Shown in pieces: positions 42,701 to 52,736 of a stretch of 64,000 nucleotides of DNA. The notes below the pieces were generated by a model. It searched no databases and was not told the DNA's origin. It was given only the letters and a program-made list of their open reading frames with translations. The position numbers and the translations under genes are program-made. This DNA is from Streptomyces uncialis. GTDB lineage: Bacteria > Actinomycetota > Actinomycetes > Streptomycetales > Streptomycetaceae. How positions within the stretch are numbered: the stretch's first letter is position 1; each line of letters opens with the position of its first letter. The stretch is taken from positions 472,224 to 536,223 of the forward strand of contig NZ_LFBV01000010.1 of assembly GCF_001905345.1 (NCBI RefSeq), read 5' to 3'.

Positions 42701-43138
42701 CCGCTGGGCGCGGGCCCCGGTTCCGCGCTCACCGCGGTGGCCCTGACGGCGGCGGCCCTCGCCGCGGTGGGCTTCGGGGTGAGCACCGCCGGGGCGCTGC
42801 GGGAACGCGCCGCCGAGTTCGCCGTGCTCCGGGCGCTCGGCACCCCCAGACGACGGCTCGCCCGGCTCGTCGCCGCCGAACAGGGCATCCTCGTGACGGT
42901 GGCCCTGCTCGTCGGTGTGGCACTGGGGACGGTCCTCACCCGGGCGGTGGTACCCCTGATCGTCCTCACCCCCGGCGCCACCCAGCCCGTGCCCCAGGTC
43001 CTCGTGGAACTGCCGCCCGGCCAGGTCGCCCTGCTGCTGGCCCTGGTCGCGCTCGGCCCGCTGCTGATCACCGCCGCCCTGCCGCTGCGCGGACCGACCC
43101 GGCTGGCGAGCGCGCTCGGGGAGGTCGTCGAACGATGA
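39752..43138 (+). CDS. Large FtsX-type ABC transporter permease 1
   Basis: 1128 residues. N-terminal membrane helix (LLLAAALIAVVLTTTVLSTL, about 12-34), a large extracytoplasmic domain, a group of membrane helices from about 290 (ALQLCLLAGYTLLLVARLL), a second external domain, and a C-terminal helix group with FGVSTAGALRERAAEFAVLRALGTPRRRLARL, the FtsX/MacB-type cytoplasmic loop. GTG 39752. Such permeases with a MacB-like ATPase handle lipids or peptides at the membrane in actinomycetes; the substrate is unknown. Its stop overlaps the next gene (ATGA). Confidence 0.85.
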   Translation: MTGFVLARVRAHRLLLAAALIAVVLTTTVLSTLAAFSGGIGDAALRHSLRTRDTAETALLARAEVGTPERKTAESAVRDAARTAFDGLPVTVTDLVRSGPYSLPRSLQPPAARAGNPYLTQFAALDPAQVRVTDGRLPRPSARGRVEVALPETAAAELGVRPGARNSALTLGDRRDGPAVRIRIVGVYRPVATGAAYWQLDPLRGRGAQKVSFATYGPLLTDRSVLTAEGRVSRGETAWLATGDFSAMTTERIGALRDAAREGTAALRGSAALAGSDEVSTGLPGVLDRAERAMLVSRSTLLIVALQLCLLAGYTLLLVARLLSSERAGETGLMRARGASRGRIASLAALEALLLAVPAALLAPLLAGPLTGLLTGQGALSRIGLRVDAEASGTVWLVAATVALGCALAVTLPALGSATPAGPPRARALPGPLRAGADLALLVVAGVAYWQLDQQTSGSGALSGDRTGRLGIDPLLVTAPALALLAGTVLTLRLLPPVARLAERRAASGRGLTSALAGWQFSRRPLRGAGPVLLLVLSVAMGMLAIGQGASWDRSQDDQADFRAGAPIRVLTSGAAQLGQAGRYEDTPGIEGAAPALRTSMQLSGGREATVLALDMARGAGSTLIREDLGNLTKDLKRDTGAGPQGTPLPEGTGELALDMRLRSVPGPGEVPEGGEPDGPPKVSVVLEDRYGVTYRLPGGNLPADGDRHRIALDLTGAAGASDGRAAEPLTLVGLEVGVQQPVGREEQHTLTLEGLRATAAEGRDGPRDIALGADWLGAKETAGEETVSGPEQRAGTPLDKKPGGGLAMTYTTGQTHVEADGWFPMPAEITVRLIADRPAPTEFTAIATDRFLEVLGARTGDRVEVPVNGVNLPVRITGSVRALPTTAPDTRSAALTDIDGSVTEAGASSVAERDGGALLMDLAAVNRMFVQKTGAGPAPNEWWLTTGPGRSAEAASALRSRSDADPASVIVRDEIADALRDDPLGAGPGSALTAVALTAAALAAVGFGVSTAGALRERAAEFAVLRALGTPRRRLARLVAAEQGILVTVALLVGVALGTVLTRAVVPLIVLTPGATQPVPQVLVELPPGQVALLLALVALGPLLITAALPLRGPTRLASALGEVVER

Positions 43139-46100
43139 CGGAACGGGACGACGGGCCTGAGCGGGACGGGCCGCGGGGGCGAGGGCGGGGGCGGGACCCG
43201 GGTTCGGGGGCGGGCTCGGGCGCGGGTCCGGGTTCGGGTTCGGGCGCGGGTTCGGGCCAGGACTCGGGCACGGGTTCGGGTTCGGGTTCGGGTTCCGGCC
43301 GGGGTCAGAACCGGGAACGGGACCTGGGCCGGGAACCTGACCTGAGCCGGGACGATCTGCCGGAGCGACACGAGCCACCAGCGCCGGGCCCGGACCGGGA
43401 CGGGACGGCGGCCCCGGTCCGACACCATCGGCCGACGGCCCCCGACCGGGACGGGTCCCCGGACCGGGACCGGGACGACGGCGACGGCGACAGCGATGGC
43501 GGCAGCGTGGACCGTCCACCGTCACCGGACGGCCAGGCCACGCACCCCACCCCACGAACCCCCACGGCGAGCCGGAGGTCGACCGACCGGCGGACGGACG
43601 AGCGGACAGTGAACGAACAGGCGGCGAACAGCCCCACGGAGGAACCCGACGAACCCGCACGGGAACGGCGGGCTTCCCGGCCCGCGCCCCCACCCCCGGA
43701 GGGCGGCGGCGCGGCGGAGGACCGGCGGGTCGGACGGCACACCGTGCCCTGGGTCCGTACCCGGCTGCGCAGCGCCCCGGGCACGGCCTTCGCACTCGCG
43801 CTGCTCGTCCTGCTGACCGCGGCCCTCGCCGCCGCGTTCCCGCTCGCCATGGACAGCAGCCGGGACAAGGCACTGCGCCAGGCCGTCGCCGAGACGACGC
43901 CCCACCGCACCACGATCCAGTTCAACGCCCCCCAGCCCGGTCTGGAGCACTCCCCGGAGGAACGCGAGGCGGCCCTCGGCGCGGACAAGATCCGCGCTGA
44001 GTACGAGGGGGTGATCGACGCGCTGCGGGCCCCGATCGTCGCCGACCGCGACCAGTCCTCGTTCGGGGTGCGTACCTCCGAGCCGCCCGAGTCATGGGAG
44101 AAGTGGCTGCCCCGCCCCCGGGGGCTGCACCCGCGTTTCGTGCTCTCCACCCAGCAGGACCTCGCCTCGCACGCCCGGGTCCGCGAGGGCCGGATGCCCC
44201 GTACCGACGGCACCGTCACGTCCCGCAGCCCCGAGGTCGAGGCCGTCGTCACCGAGGAGACCGCCGCCCGGCTGAACATCAAGACGGGTGCGCTGATCCG
44301 TATCCCGGGTGAGCTGCGCGGTCCGCTGGGCATCCGGATCACCGGCATCGTCACCCCGGAGAACCCCCGGGGCGCCTACTGGTCCACCCATGACGTGCTG
44401 CGCACCCCGAGCCTCGTGCGGGTCCCGAGCCGCGTCCCCGACCCGCCCACGTACTGGCTGGCCGGACTGCTGCTGCCGCCGGACGCCGCCCCCGCGCTGC
44501 TCGACATCCCGGGCCAACCCGAGCGGTACTGGAACATCGCCCCGGACACCGGGAGCCTCGACGGCGGCGAACTGTCCGCGCTCCAGGCTGCGGTGACGGC
44601 GACCGTCGACGGCGGCGGGCTGCTGGAGGTCCGCCGGGCCACCGACGTCAACACCGCCGCGCGCACCGAGCTGGACGACGTCCTCATCGCGCACCAGAAG
44701 CTGAGTGCCGGCATCACCCCGCTGATCACGGTCGCCGCGACCGGCACGGCCACCGTCGCGCTGGTGGTGCTGCTGATGTCCGGCGGACTCGCGGCGGGCC
44801 GCCGGCACGCCGAGTTCACCGTGCTGCGGGCGCGGGGCGCTTCGCTGCGCGCGCTCGGCGGACGGCTGTTCGCGGAAACGGCCGTCGTGGCCGTGCCCGC
44901 CGGGGCACTGGGATTCCTGGCGGCGCTGCTCCTCGTGGGGGAGGGACGCCCATGGCTCGCGGCGGGTGCCGCGGGTGCGGTGACCCTCGTGGCCTGCGTG
45001 GCTTTGCCGGTGCGCGCGATGGCCACGCACCGGCCCGTACGGGTCTCCCAGGACCGGGAGGATCTGACGAGCGCCCGCCCCTCACGGCACCGTACGGTCG
45101 CCGAACTGACCGCGCTGGCGGTGGCCGTGAGCGCCGTCGTGGCGCTTCGGCGCCGGGGCACCTCCGGCGGCGAGGGCCTGGTGGCCCTGGCCCCGGTGCT
45201 GGTCGGGGTGATCGCCGCGCTGCTGCTCGTCCGGCTGCATCCGCTGCCGCTGCGGGCGCTGGCCCGCCCGGTCGGCCGCCTGCGCGGACTGACCGGGAAG
45301 CTGGCGCTGGCCCGCGCGGCCCGCGGCTCGGCCTCGGCGGTGCTGCCGCTGCTGGCCCTGCTGACCGCCCTGACCACGGCGGCGTTCGGCGGTTCGGTAC
45401 TGGCCGGGGTCGCGGACACCCGGGAGCGGGCCGCCCTCCTCGCCACGGGCGCGGACGCCCGCGTCGACGCGCGGTACCTGCTCGGCGCGGGTGCGGCGAA
45501 GCGGGTCGCCTCGGTGGACGGGGTGGACGGCGTCACCGAGGCGGCCGTCGACTACACCGCCATGGCGGAGGGCCTGGGCGGCGACCCCGCGACGGACACC
45601 GGCACGGCTTCCGGGTCCGGGTCCGGGTCCGCGTCCGGTACGTCGTCCGCGGGCACGGCCGACGGGGCGGACGGGGCCGGCGCGACCGGTCCTGACCTGC
45701 GGGTGCCGCTGGCCGTGGTCGACGCGAAGGCGTACGCGCGGCTGTCGGAGCGGGTCGGCGTCGGGGCGTTCCCGCCCTCGGTCCTGACCGACGGAGGCGG
45801 CGACGGTTCCGGTGGTTCCGGCGAGGGCGGCGACGGTTCCGGTGGTTCCGGCAATGCCCAGGGTTCCGGCGACGGCGACGGCCGTGTGGTGCCCGCGTTG
45901 GCGGCCCCGGCCACCGCCGCCCGCCTCGGCGACAAGCCCGTCACCCTCCTCGTCGACGGGGAACGCGTCAAGGTCCGGGTGGCCGCCGTCCGCGCCTCGA
46001 CACCGGCGGTCCAGGCCGCCGGATTCCTCGTCGTGGACGCCCGCGCCCTGGGCGGACCGCTCCGGCCGACCACCCTTCTGCTGACCGGTGACCGGCTCGA

Positions 46101-46638
46101 CCGGGAACCACTGGCCAAGGCCGCGGGCGACGAGACGGTCGTCCATCTGCGCACCGAGGAGCGCGCCCGCTACGCCGACTCGCCCCTCCAGTCTGGCGCC
46201 GAGCGGATCTATCTGGCCGCCGTCGCCGCGGGCGCCGGATACGCGGCCCTGGCACTGCTGCTGTCGCTCGCCCGCGCGGCTCCCGAGCGGGCCGCGTTGC
46301 TGGCGCGGCTGCGCACCATGGGGCTGACCCGCCGCGACGGTCGCAGGCTGCTCGTCCTGGAATCGCTCCCACAGGCGCTGCTCGCGTCGGCCGGTGGCGC
46401 GGTGGCGGGGTGGGCGGCGATCCGGCTGCTCGCGCCCGGTACCGACCTCACGGCCGTCGCGCTCGCCGCGGCGGCCGGTGGGACGACGGCCCCGATCGCC
46501 GGGCTGCGGGCCGATCCGGTGTCGCTGCTGGTGCCCTCCCTCGCCGTCGTCGTGCTGACGGTCGGTGTCGCCGCCCTCCAGGCGTGGTGGACCGGCCGCC
46601 GCGACTCCGTCCAGGAGCTGAGGATCGGCGACCGATGA
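43135..46638 (+). CDS. Large FtsX-type ABC transporter permease 2 with low-complexity extension
   Basis: 1167 residues. The first about 205 residues are low complexity: GSGSGAGSG-type repeats, then Arg/Asp/Pro/Glu-rich sequence without predicted structure. Then follow a membrane helix (FALALLVLLTAALAAAFPLAM), a large external domain, helices from about 540 (GTATVALVVLLMSGGLAAGR), further Gly/Ser-rich insertions near 820-840 and 880-905, and a C-terminal helix group (RAALLARLRTMGLTRRDGRRL). It pairs with permease 1. The extension and its repeats differ sharply from its partner. Confidence 0.85.
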   Translation: MTERDDGPERDGPRGRGRGRDPGSGAGSGAGPGSGSGAGSGQDSGTGSGSGSGSGRGQNRERDLGREPDLSRDDLPERHEPPAPGPDRDGTAAPVRHHRPTAPDRDGSPDRDRDDGDGDSDGGSVDRPPSPDGQATHPTPRTPTASRRSTDRRTDERTVNEQAANSPTEEPDEPARERRASRPAPPPPEGGGAAEDRRVGRHTVPWVRTRLRSAPGTAFALALLVLLTAALAAAFPLAMDSSRDKALRQAVAETTPHRTTIQFNAPQPGLEHSPEEREAALGADKIRAEYEGVIDALRAPIVADRDQSSFGVRTSEPPESWEKWLPRPRGLHPRFVLSTQQDLASHARVREGRMPRTDGTVTSRSPEVEAVVTEETAARLNIKTGALIRIPGELRGPLGIRITGIVTPENPRGAYWSTHDVLRTPSLVRVPSRVPDPPTYWLAGLLLPPDAAPALLDIPGQPERYWNIAPDTGSLDGGELSALQAAVTATVDGGGLLEVRRATDVNTAARTELDDVLIAHQKLSAGITPLITVAATGTATVALVVLLMSGGLAAGRRHAEFTVLRARGASLRALGGRLFAETAVVAVPAGALGFLAALLLVGEGRPWLAAGAAGAVTLVACVALPVRAMATHRPVRVSQDREDLTSARPSRHRTVAELTALAVAVSAVVALRRRGTSGGEGLVALAPVLVGVIAALLLVRLHPLPLRALARPVGRLRGLTGKLALARAARGSASAVLPLLALLTALTTAAFGGSVLAGVADTRERAALLATGADARVDARYLLGAGAAKRVASVDGVDGVTEAAVDYTAMAEGLGGDPATDTGTASGSGSGSASGTSSAGTADGADGAGATGPDLRVPLAVVDAKAYARLSERVGVGAFPPSVLTDGGGDGSGGSGEGGDGSGGSGNAQGSGDGDGRVVPALAAPATAARLGDKPVTLLVDGERVKVRVAAVRASTPAVQAAGFLVVDARALGGPLRPTTLLLTGDRLDREPLAKAAGDETVVHLRTEERARYADSPLQSGAERIYLAAVAAGAGYAALALLLSLARAAPERAALLARLRTMGLTRRDGRRLLVLESLPQALLASAGGAVAGWAAIRLLAPGTDLTAVALAAAAGGTTAPIAGLRADPVSLLVPSLAVVVLTVGVAALQAWWTGRRDSVQELRIGDR

Positions 46639-46718
46639 CCACGAGCCCGACGACGACCACGACCCACCACGACGTGTCCCGTACACCGACGGCCCCACCC
46701 CGGGAGCACCTCTCATGA
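46635..46718 (+). CDS. 27-codon linking ORF between permease and ATPase
   Basis: Short frame starting at ATGA with the permease stop and ending at ATGA with the ATPase start (46715). Peptide MTTSPTTTTTHHDVSRTP and eleven more residues, Thr/Pro-rich. Whether it is a real product is doubtful; its exact fit suggests it keeps ribosomes moving from one large gene to the next. Confidence 0.3.
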   Translation: MTTSPTTTTTHHDVSRTPTAPPREHLS

Positions 46719-47746
46719 CGACCACCTCGACCACCGGCCCCAGCACCTCCTCCCCCGCCGGGAAGGGTCAGGCCACCTCGCTCGCGGAGCTGGAACGCCG
46801 CGCCGCCGACCGGCGCACCCGGCCCGCGTTCGGGCACGACGCGCTGATCAGCTGTGACCGGCTGGTGCGGATCTTCTCCACGGACGGGGTCGAGGTGCAG
46901 GCGCTCCAGGGCCTGGACCTGCTGGTCCGGGAGGGCGAACTGATGGCGCTGGTGGGCGCGTCGGGCAGCGGCAAGTCCACGCTGATGAACATCCTCGCGG
47001 GACTGGACGAGCCGACGGCGGGTGCCGCGAGCGTCGCGGGCCGCGATCTGCTCACCATGGGCGCGAAGGAGCGGCTGGCGTACCGCCGCGAGGTCGTCGG
47101 GTTCGTATGGCAGCAGACCGCCCGGAACCTGCTGCCCTATCTGACGGCCGCGCAGAACGTCACCCTGCCGATGCAGTTGCGGGGCGCGCCGGGTCCGGAC
47201 GGACCGCGCTCACGCCGGGCGCGGTCGGAGCGGGCCGTGGAACTGCTGGGGATGCTGGAGGTCGCGGACTGCCGTGACCGCCGTCCGCACCAGATGTCCG
47301 GCGGACAGCAGCAGCGCGCCGCGATCGCCGTGGCCCTCGCCAACAACCCGTCGGTGCTGCTGGCCGACGAGCCGACCGGGGAACTCGACTCGCACACCGC
47401 CGAGCAGATCTTCGCCGCGTTCCGCACGGCGAACGAGCAGCTCGGCACCACGGTCGTCATCGTCACCCACGACCAGGCGGTCGCCGGGGAGGTCCGCCGC
47501 ACGGTCGCGATCCGCGACGGCCGTACCTCCACGGAGGTGCTGCGCCGTACGGAGGTCGACGCGACGACGGGCGAGGAGTCCCTGGTCGCGCGGGAGTACG
47601 CGATGCTGGACCGCGCGGGACGGCTCCAGCTGCCCGCCGAGTACACCGAGAGCCTCGGGATGCGGGACCGGGTCCTGCTGGAACGCGAGGAGGACCACAT
47701 CGGCGTATGGCCCGCGGACCACTCCCCCACCCCTCACCCGGAGTGA
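46715..47746 (+). CDS. ABC transporter ATPase, MacB/LolD type
   Basis: 343 residues. An N-terminal Ser/Thr-rich stretch of about 30 residues, then an ABC domain: Walker A GASGSGKST (about 86-94), Q-loop FVWQQTARNLLP, signature MSGGQQQRAAIAVAL, Walker B VLLADEPTGELD and the switch His in VIVTHD. The C-terminal 70 residues (EYAMLDRAGRLQLPAEYTES) form an extra regulatory-looking domain. Serves the two FtsX-type permeases. ATG 46715 behind GGGAG. Confidence 0.92.
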   Translation: MTTTSTTGPSTSSPAGKGQATSLAELERRAADRRTRPAFGHDALISCDRLVRIFSTDGVEVQALQGLDLLVREGELMALVGASGSGKSTLMNILAGLDEPTAGAASVAGRDLLTMGAKERLAYRREVVGFVWQQTARNLLPYLTAAQNVTLPMQLRGAPGPDGPRSRRARSERAVELLGMLEVADCRDRRPHQMSGGQQQRAAIAVALANNPSVLLADEPTGELDSHTAEQIFAAFRTANEQLGTTVVIVTHDQAVAGEVRRTVAIRDGRTSTEVLRRTEVDATTGEESLVAREYAMLDRAGRLQLPAEYTESLGMRDRVLLEREEDHIGVWPADHSPTPHPE

Positions 47747-47785
47747 CCCACCGGACCTGGGCACCGGGCCGGGTACGCCAGGATG

Positions 47786-47968
47786 TGGCGCCCCGAAGGG
47801 GCGCGGGGAACCGCGCCCCACGTCGGACCCGCACAGGAACAAGTGCGCCCAGGGGCGCGGGAAACCGCGCGAGCAACCAAGGGCCGTCCGCAGCCGAACG
47901 GGGAGCGCAAGGGGCGCGGCCTCAGGGGCGCGAGGAACCGCGTGCCCACGGGCGACCGCACGGGAAAA
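47786..47968 (+). repeat. Partial members of the hairpin-repeat family
   Basis: GCGCCCCGAAGGGGCGC (47789-47805), followed by GGGGAACCGCGC, plus further AGGGGCGCG(G/A)G(A/G)AACCGCG cores near 47852, 47911 and 47925. It fills the gap between the convergent ATPase and hypothetical genes. More diverged (AACCGCG instead of AACTGCG) than the other copies. Confidence 0.75.
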
Positions 47969-47990
47969 GGTGACGCCGGGGTGTGGGACC

Positions 47991-48782
47991 TCAGACAGGG
48001 CTGACGTTCAACGCCCCCGTGCCCGCACGCCGCACCGCCACCGACCCGTACGGAGTCCGCAGCCGCAGCCACGCACCACTGGCCAACAACGTCAGCGGCA
48101 CACCGGAAGCCCGCCCGGACCCACCACCGGACCCCGCCCCACCCGGCGCAGAGCCATGCCCATGACCGGGACGGGGACCCGCACCGGCATCGGCGCCCGC
48201 ACCAGCATCCGCACCGGTGTCGGCACCGGGAAGGAACCCCAGCGCGTGGGCGGCATGCGCGGCCCGCACGGGCAGATCGCTGTCACCGAGCGGCCGGGAC
48301 CAGATCTCCCGCCCGATACGGTCCAGCGCGGCCCTGCCCCGCTCGGCCTCCGGAAGCCCCTCGGTCCGGCTCCGGAACTCGGCCACGGCCTGGGCGATCA
48401 TCGCCCGTACCGCCCCGGGGGACGGCAGCCCCGGCTCCGGATGCCAGCCGCCCCGCGGCGGCAGCACCCCGGCCCAAGGCGGCCCGGTCACCGCGTCGGG
48501 CACCCGCGCCGTCCCGTCGTTGTCATCGATCGACTCCAGCAGCTCACCGGCCGACACCGTGATGTCCAGCGTGTCCTCGATGCCGTGCTCGTACGGCTTG
48601 GCCAGCCGCGCCGTACGGATCGCCAGCACCTCGAACGACGGGGGGCGGCCGAAGACCGCGAGGGTGGTGCCCGCCGCCTGGAGGCGGACCGCCGCACCCC
48701 GGTCGTAGTGGAGCAGCCGGCCGAGGAAACCGGCGAGGTCCGCCGCCTCCCCGGCGTCGGCGAGATCCACGATCCGGGTCAT
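47991..48782 (-). CDS. Conserved hypothetical protein
   Basis: 263 residues from ATG 48782, overlapping the thioesterase stop by four bases. The N-terminal part is mixed alpha/beta (TRIVDLADAGEAADLAGFLG, AVRLQAAGTTLAVFGRPPSF, EVLAIRTARLAKPYEHGIED). A Gly/Ala/Asp repeat (GADAGAGADAGAG) with a His/Gly-rich patch inserts before the last strands (SGAWLRLRTPYGSVAVRRAG). No domain recognised. The operon with EttA and a thioesterase gives no clear clue. Confidence 0.75.
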   Translation of the reverse strand: MTRIVDLADAGEAADLAGFLGRLLHYDRGAAVRLQAAGTTLAVFGRPPSFEVLAIRTARLAKPYEHGIEDTLDITVSAGELLESIDDNDGTARVPDAVTGPPWAGVLPPRGGWHPEPGLPSPGAVRAMIAQAVAEFRSRTEGLPEAERGRAALDRIGREIWSRPLGDSDLPVRAAHAAHALGFLPGADTGADAGAGADAGAGPRPGHGHGSAPGGAGSGGGSGRASGVPLTLLASGAWLRLRTPYGSVAVRRAGTGALNVSPV

Positions 48783-49243
48783 GCCGCCACGGCCTCCTGC
48801 GCGTCGGCGCCCTCGGCGCCGTCGGCGGCCGGGGGAACGTACCGCTGGAGGAACTCCCGCTCCTCCGCGGTGATCCGCCGGGGCCGCTGCGCCTCCAGGT
48901 CGAACGGCACGACGACGGTGGAGGCCCTGACGTACACCTCGTCCGCGCCCTCGTGGTCCTTGACCTCGTAGGCGATCGTCAGCGAGGCCGCGCGGATCGA
49001 GGTGACCCAGGACTCGATGACGACCGGCTCGTGGCGGTGCACCAGCGGCCGGACGTAGTCGATCTCATGACGGGCCACGACGGACCCGCCCGAGAACGAC
49101 GGCGACCCGTCACCGGGCGCCAGCCGGAACATGAAGTCGATCCGCGCCTCCTCCAGATAGCGGAGGAAGACCACGTTGTTCACATGGCCGAACGCGTCCA
49201 TGTCCGACCAGCGCAGCGGGCAGCTGTAGAGGTGACGGGTCAT
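48779..49243 (-). CDS. Acyl-CoA thioesterase, hot-dog fold
   Basis: 154 residues of the 4-hydroxybenzoyl-CoA thioesterase group. The signature LRWSDMDAFGHVNNVVFLRY with its catalytic Asp and the HVNN loop is at about 10-30; ARIDFMF and YVRPL follow. The family cleaves acyl-CoA thioesters in the cytoplasm; the acyl group cannot be told. It begins six bases after the EttA stop and ends in an ATGA overlap with the next gene, so the three form one operon. Confidence 0.9.
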   Translation of the reverse strand: MTRHLYSCPLRWSDMDAFGHVNNVVFLRYLEEARIDFMFRLAPGDGSPSFSGGSVVARHEIDYVRPLVHRHEPVVIESWVTSIRAASLTIAYEVKDHEGADEVYVRASTVVVPFDLEAQRPRRITAEEREFLQRYVPPAADGAEGADAQEAVAA

Positions 49244-49249
49244 GGCCGG

Positions 49250-50914
<1,665 letters not shown>

Positions 50915-51269
50915 GGGAAACCGTCCGGCAGCTTGAAACGTGAAGTGTCAACATGTGACTCCGCATGTTGCTCCGCCGCGTGAGGGCAGACCTGTCCATC
51001 TTGCCGTACAGGGGGGTTGCGGACGAAACCCGTTCTCCCCGCGAACCCTCCGCCGGTCCCCGCGTACCGGGCGTCACCTGCCCGTTCCTCCGTTCAAGGC
51101 CGGACCGGACCGCCGGTATCCGTACCCCCGCCGAAGCGGGGGAAGGGCTCCCGGAGGGTGACGGACCGGTGACACGGCCCTACGCGAGGGTCGTCCCGCG
51201 CCGCACACCCTCCCGCCGGAGTGACTCAGCTCACACCGGAATGCCGTGGTCCGCGCCTCATCGCGCCGC
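50915..51269. other. Intergenic region upstream of ettA
   Basis: 355 bp between the TQXA stop and the ettA start, both leftward genes. It holds CAACATG(N8)CATGTTG at 50949-50970, listed separately, and a TTGACA on the reverse strand overlapping it. No gene is visible. Confidence 0.5.
50949..50970 (-). promoter_or_regulatory. Inverted repeat in ettA promoter region
   Basis: Perfect 7-bp arms CAACATG and CATGTTG separated by eight bases, 35 bp upstream of the ettA start codon. On the reverse strand TTGACA overlaps the left arm. It could be an operator at the promoter or a small hairpin in the leader. Confidence 0.4.
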
Positions 51270-52736
51270 TTACTCGTCCCGGCCGGAGGGCTTGCGGCGC
51301 AGGATCAGCATCGCCGCTCCGCCGATCACGACCAGCGCCACGGCGACGCCTCCGATCACGAAGGTCGCCCTGGAACTGCCCGTCGCGGCGAGGTCCGCCG
51401 TGCTGCCGCTGTCACCGCCGAGCACCCCCGCGGACGCCGGGCTCGGCGCCGACATCGGGCGGGGGCCTTCCGTGTCACCGCTGCGGGTACGGCAGTCCAG
51501 GATGCCGTCGACCCGCTTCTCGTAGCCGTACGGTCCCCTGATCGTGAAGTCGTAGCTCTGGTCCTCCTTGAGCGGCACGGTCACCGTGCCGGTGCGCCCC
51601 GCGGCGACCCGGTGGCGGGTGCCCATCAGCTCGAAGGCGAACACCTCGTCGCCGGCGTTGCCGACGGTGAGGTCGAGGCCGCCATCGGCGCAGTTCCGTT
51701 CGCCGGACAGCGCGGGTATCGGACCGGCGCCCGCCCAGTTCACGGTCGCCGTCGCGGAGACCGTCGACACACTGGACCCGGCGAGTACCTGGGTCTGGCT
51801 GCGGCTCCCGGAGGTCAGGGCCCGGCCGACGGGCACCGTGGTCGAGGTCTGCACGGTCAGCGCCGCCGAACCGGGCGCTGCGCCCTCGGGTATCGCGAAG
51901 TACAGCTCGCCGCCGTCCCGTACGGTCGTGACCGGCCGGCCCTTGGCGTCGACGATCCGCACCCCGGCCGCCAGGGCCCGCGCGTCCGGCTGAACGATCG
52001 CCTGCCGGGCGTTGGACCGCACCTTCACCGGGCCGACCCGGCCGTCGTCCCGCGCGGCGGGCGGGGTCCGGGCGGACAGCGCGGAGTCGTCCAGGAGCAG
52101 CGATGCCTCGGGTTCGGGGAGGCTGCGGGCCTTGCGCTCCAGATGGTCCGCGAGCTTCTCCGCCTGCGGGTCGACCGCCGTGATCCGGGGGATCTCGCGC
52201 GCGGTCCGCTCCGTGCCGCTGCGCGCCCCGGCGCCGTCCGAGTGGCGCCAGATCGCGATCTGGGTGCCGGTCGCCGCGTCCTGCTCGGTGAGACCGGGCG
52301 CGCCGGCGCGGCGGGCGAGCTCCGCGAGATCGTTGACCTGCGGATACGAGTTCCGCAGAATCCAGCGCACCTTCCCGGCGGCGGCGTTGGTCCCGAGCGA
52401 GGTGCCCGCCCAGGGGGTTTCCTGATATCTGGCGTCCCGCTGGGTCGCGGCGTCGAGGTCGACGCCATAGGTCCGCAGCATGCCGCCGTTGTCCACGGCC
52501 ATCTCGAACAGACCGGCCTGGACGTGTCGTTCCTCGCCGTTCACCCGGACGATCGCCGCACCGGACAGTTCCAGACCGGCGAGGGTGGCGGTGGCTCCGC
52601 CCTGATCCTGCGTGCCCTCACCGGCGGCGGCGAGCGGGGCACCGGTCACCATGGCCGTGACGAACAGGCCGGACGCCAGGGCCACGACGGCCGTACGACA
52701 GATGCTCCTCCTCGGGGGAGAGCTGACTGAATACAC
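51270..52736 (-). CDS. Sortase-anchored TQXA-domain surface protein lacking the thioester Cys
   Basis: 488 residues. GTG 52736 behind AAGGGA gives a signal peptide (ICRTAVVALASGLFVTAMVTGA). The N-terminal thioester-type domain has LRTYGVDLDAATQ and TGTQIAIWRHSDG (Gln159), and is followed by beta-sandwich repeats. A sortase signal ends the protein: LAATG, a hydrophobic helix (FVIGGVAVALVVIGGAAM) and RRKPSGRDE. In homologues the first motif reads TYCxD; here the Cys is Gly91 (GGC for TGC), so the Cys-Gln thioester cannot form. Such proteins attach covalently to surfaces or partners; this one may be inactive or use another mode. Confidence 0.9.
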   Translation of the reverse strand: MYSVSSPPRRSICRTAVVALASGLFVTAMVTGAPLAAAGEGTQDQGGATATLAGLELSGAAIVRVNGEERHVQAGLFEMAVDNGGMLRTYGVDLDAATQRDARYQETPWAGTSLGTNAAAGKVRWILRNSYPQVNDLAELARRAGAPGLTEQDAATGTQIAIWRHSDGAGARSGTERTAREIPRITAVDPQAEKLADHLERKARSLPEPEASLLLDDSALSARTPPAARDDGRVGPVKVRSNARQAIVQPDARALAAGVRIVDAKGRPVTTVRDGGELYFAIPEGAAPGSAALTVQTSTTVPVGRALTSGSRSQTQVLAGSSVSTVSATATVNWAGAGPIPALSGERNCADGGLDLTVGNAGDEVFAFELMGTRHRVAAGRTGTVTVPLKEDQSYDFTIRGPYGYEKRVDGILDCRTRSGDTEGPRPMSAPSPASAGVLGGDSGSTADLAATGSSRATFVIGGVAVALVVIGGAAMLILRRKPSGRDE

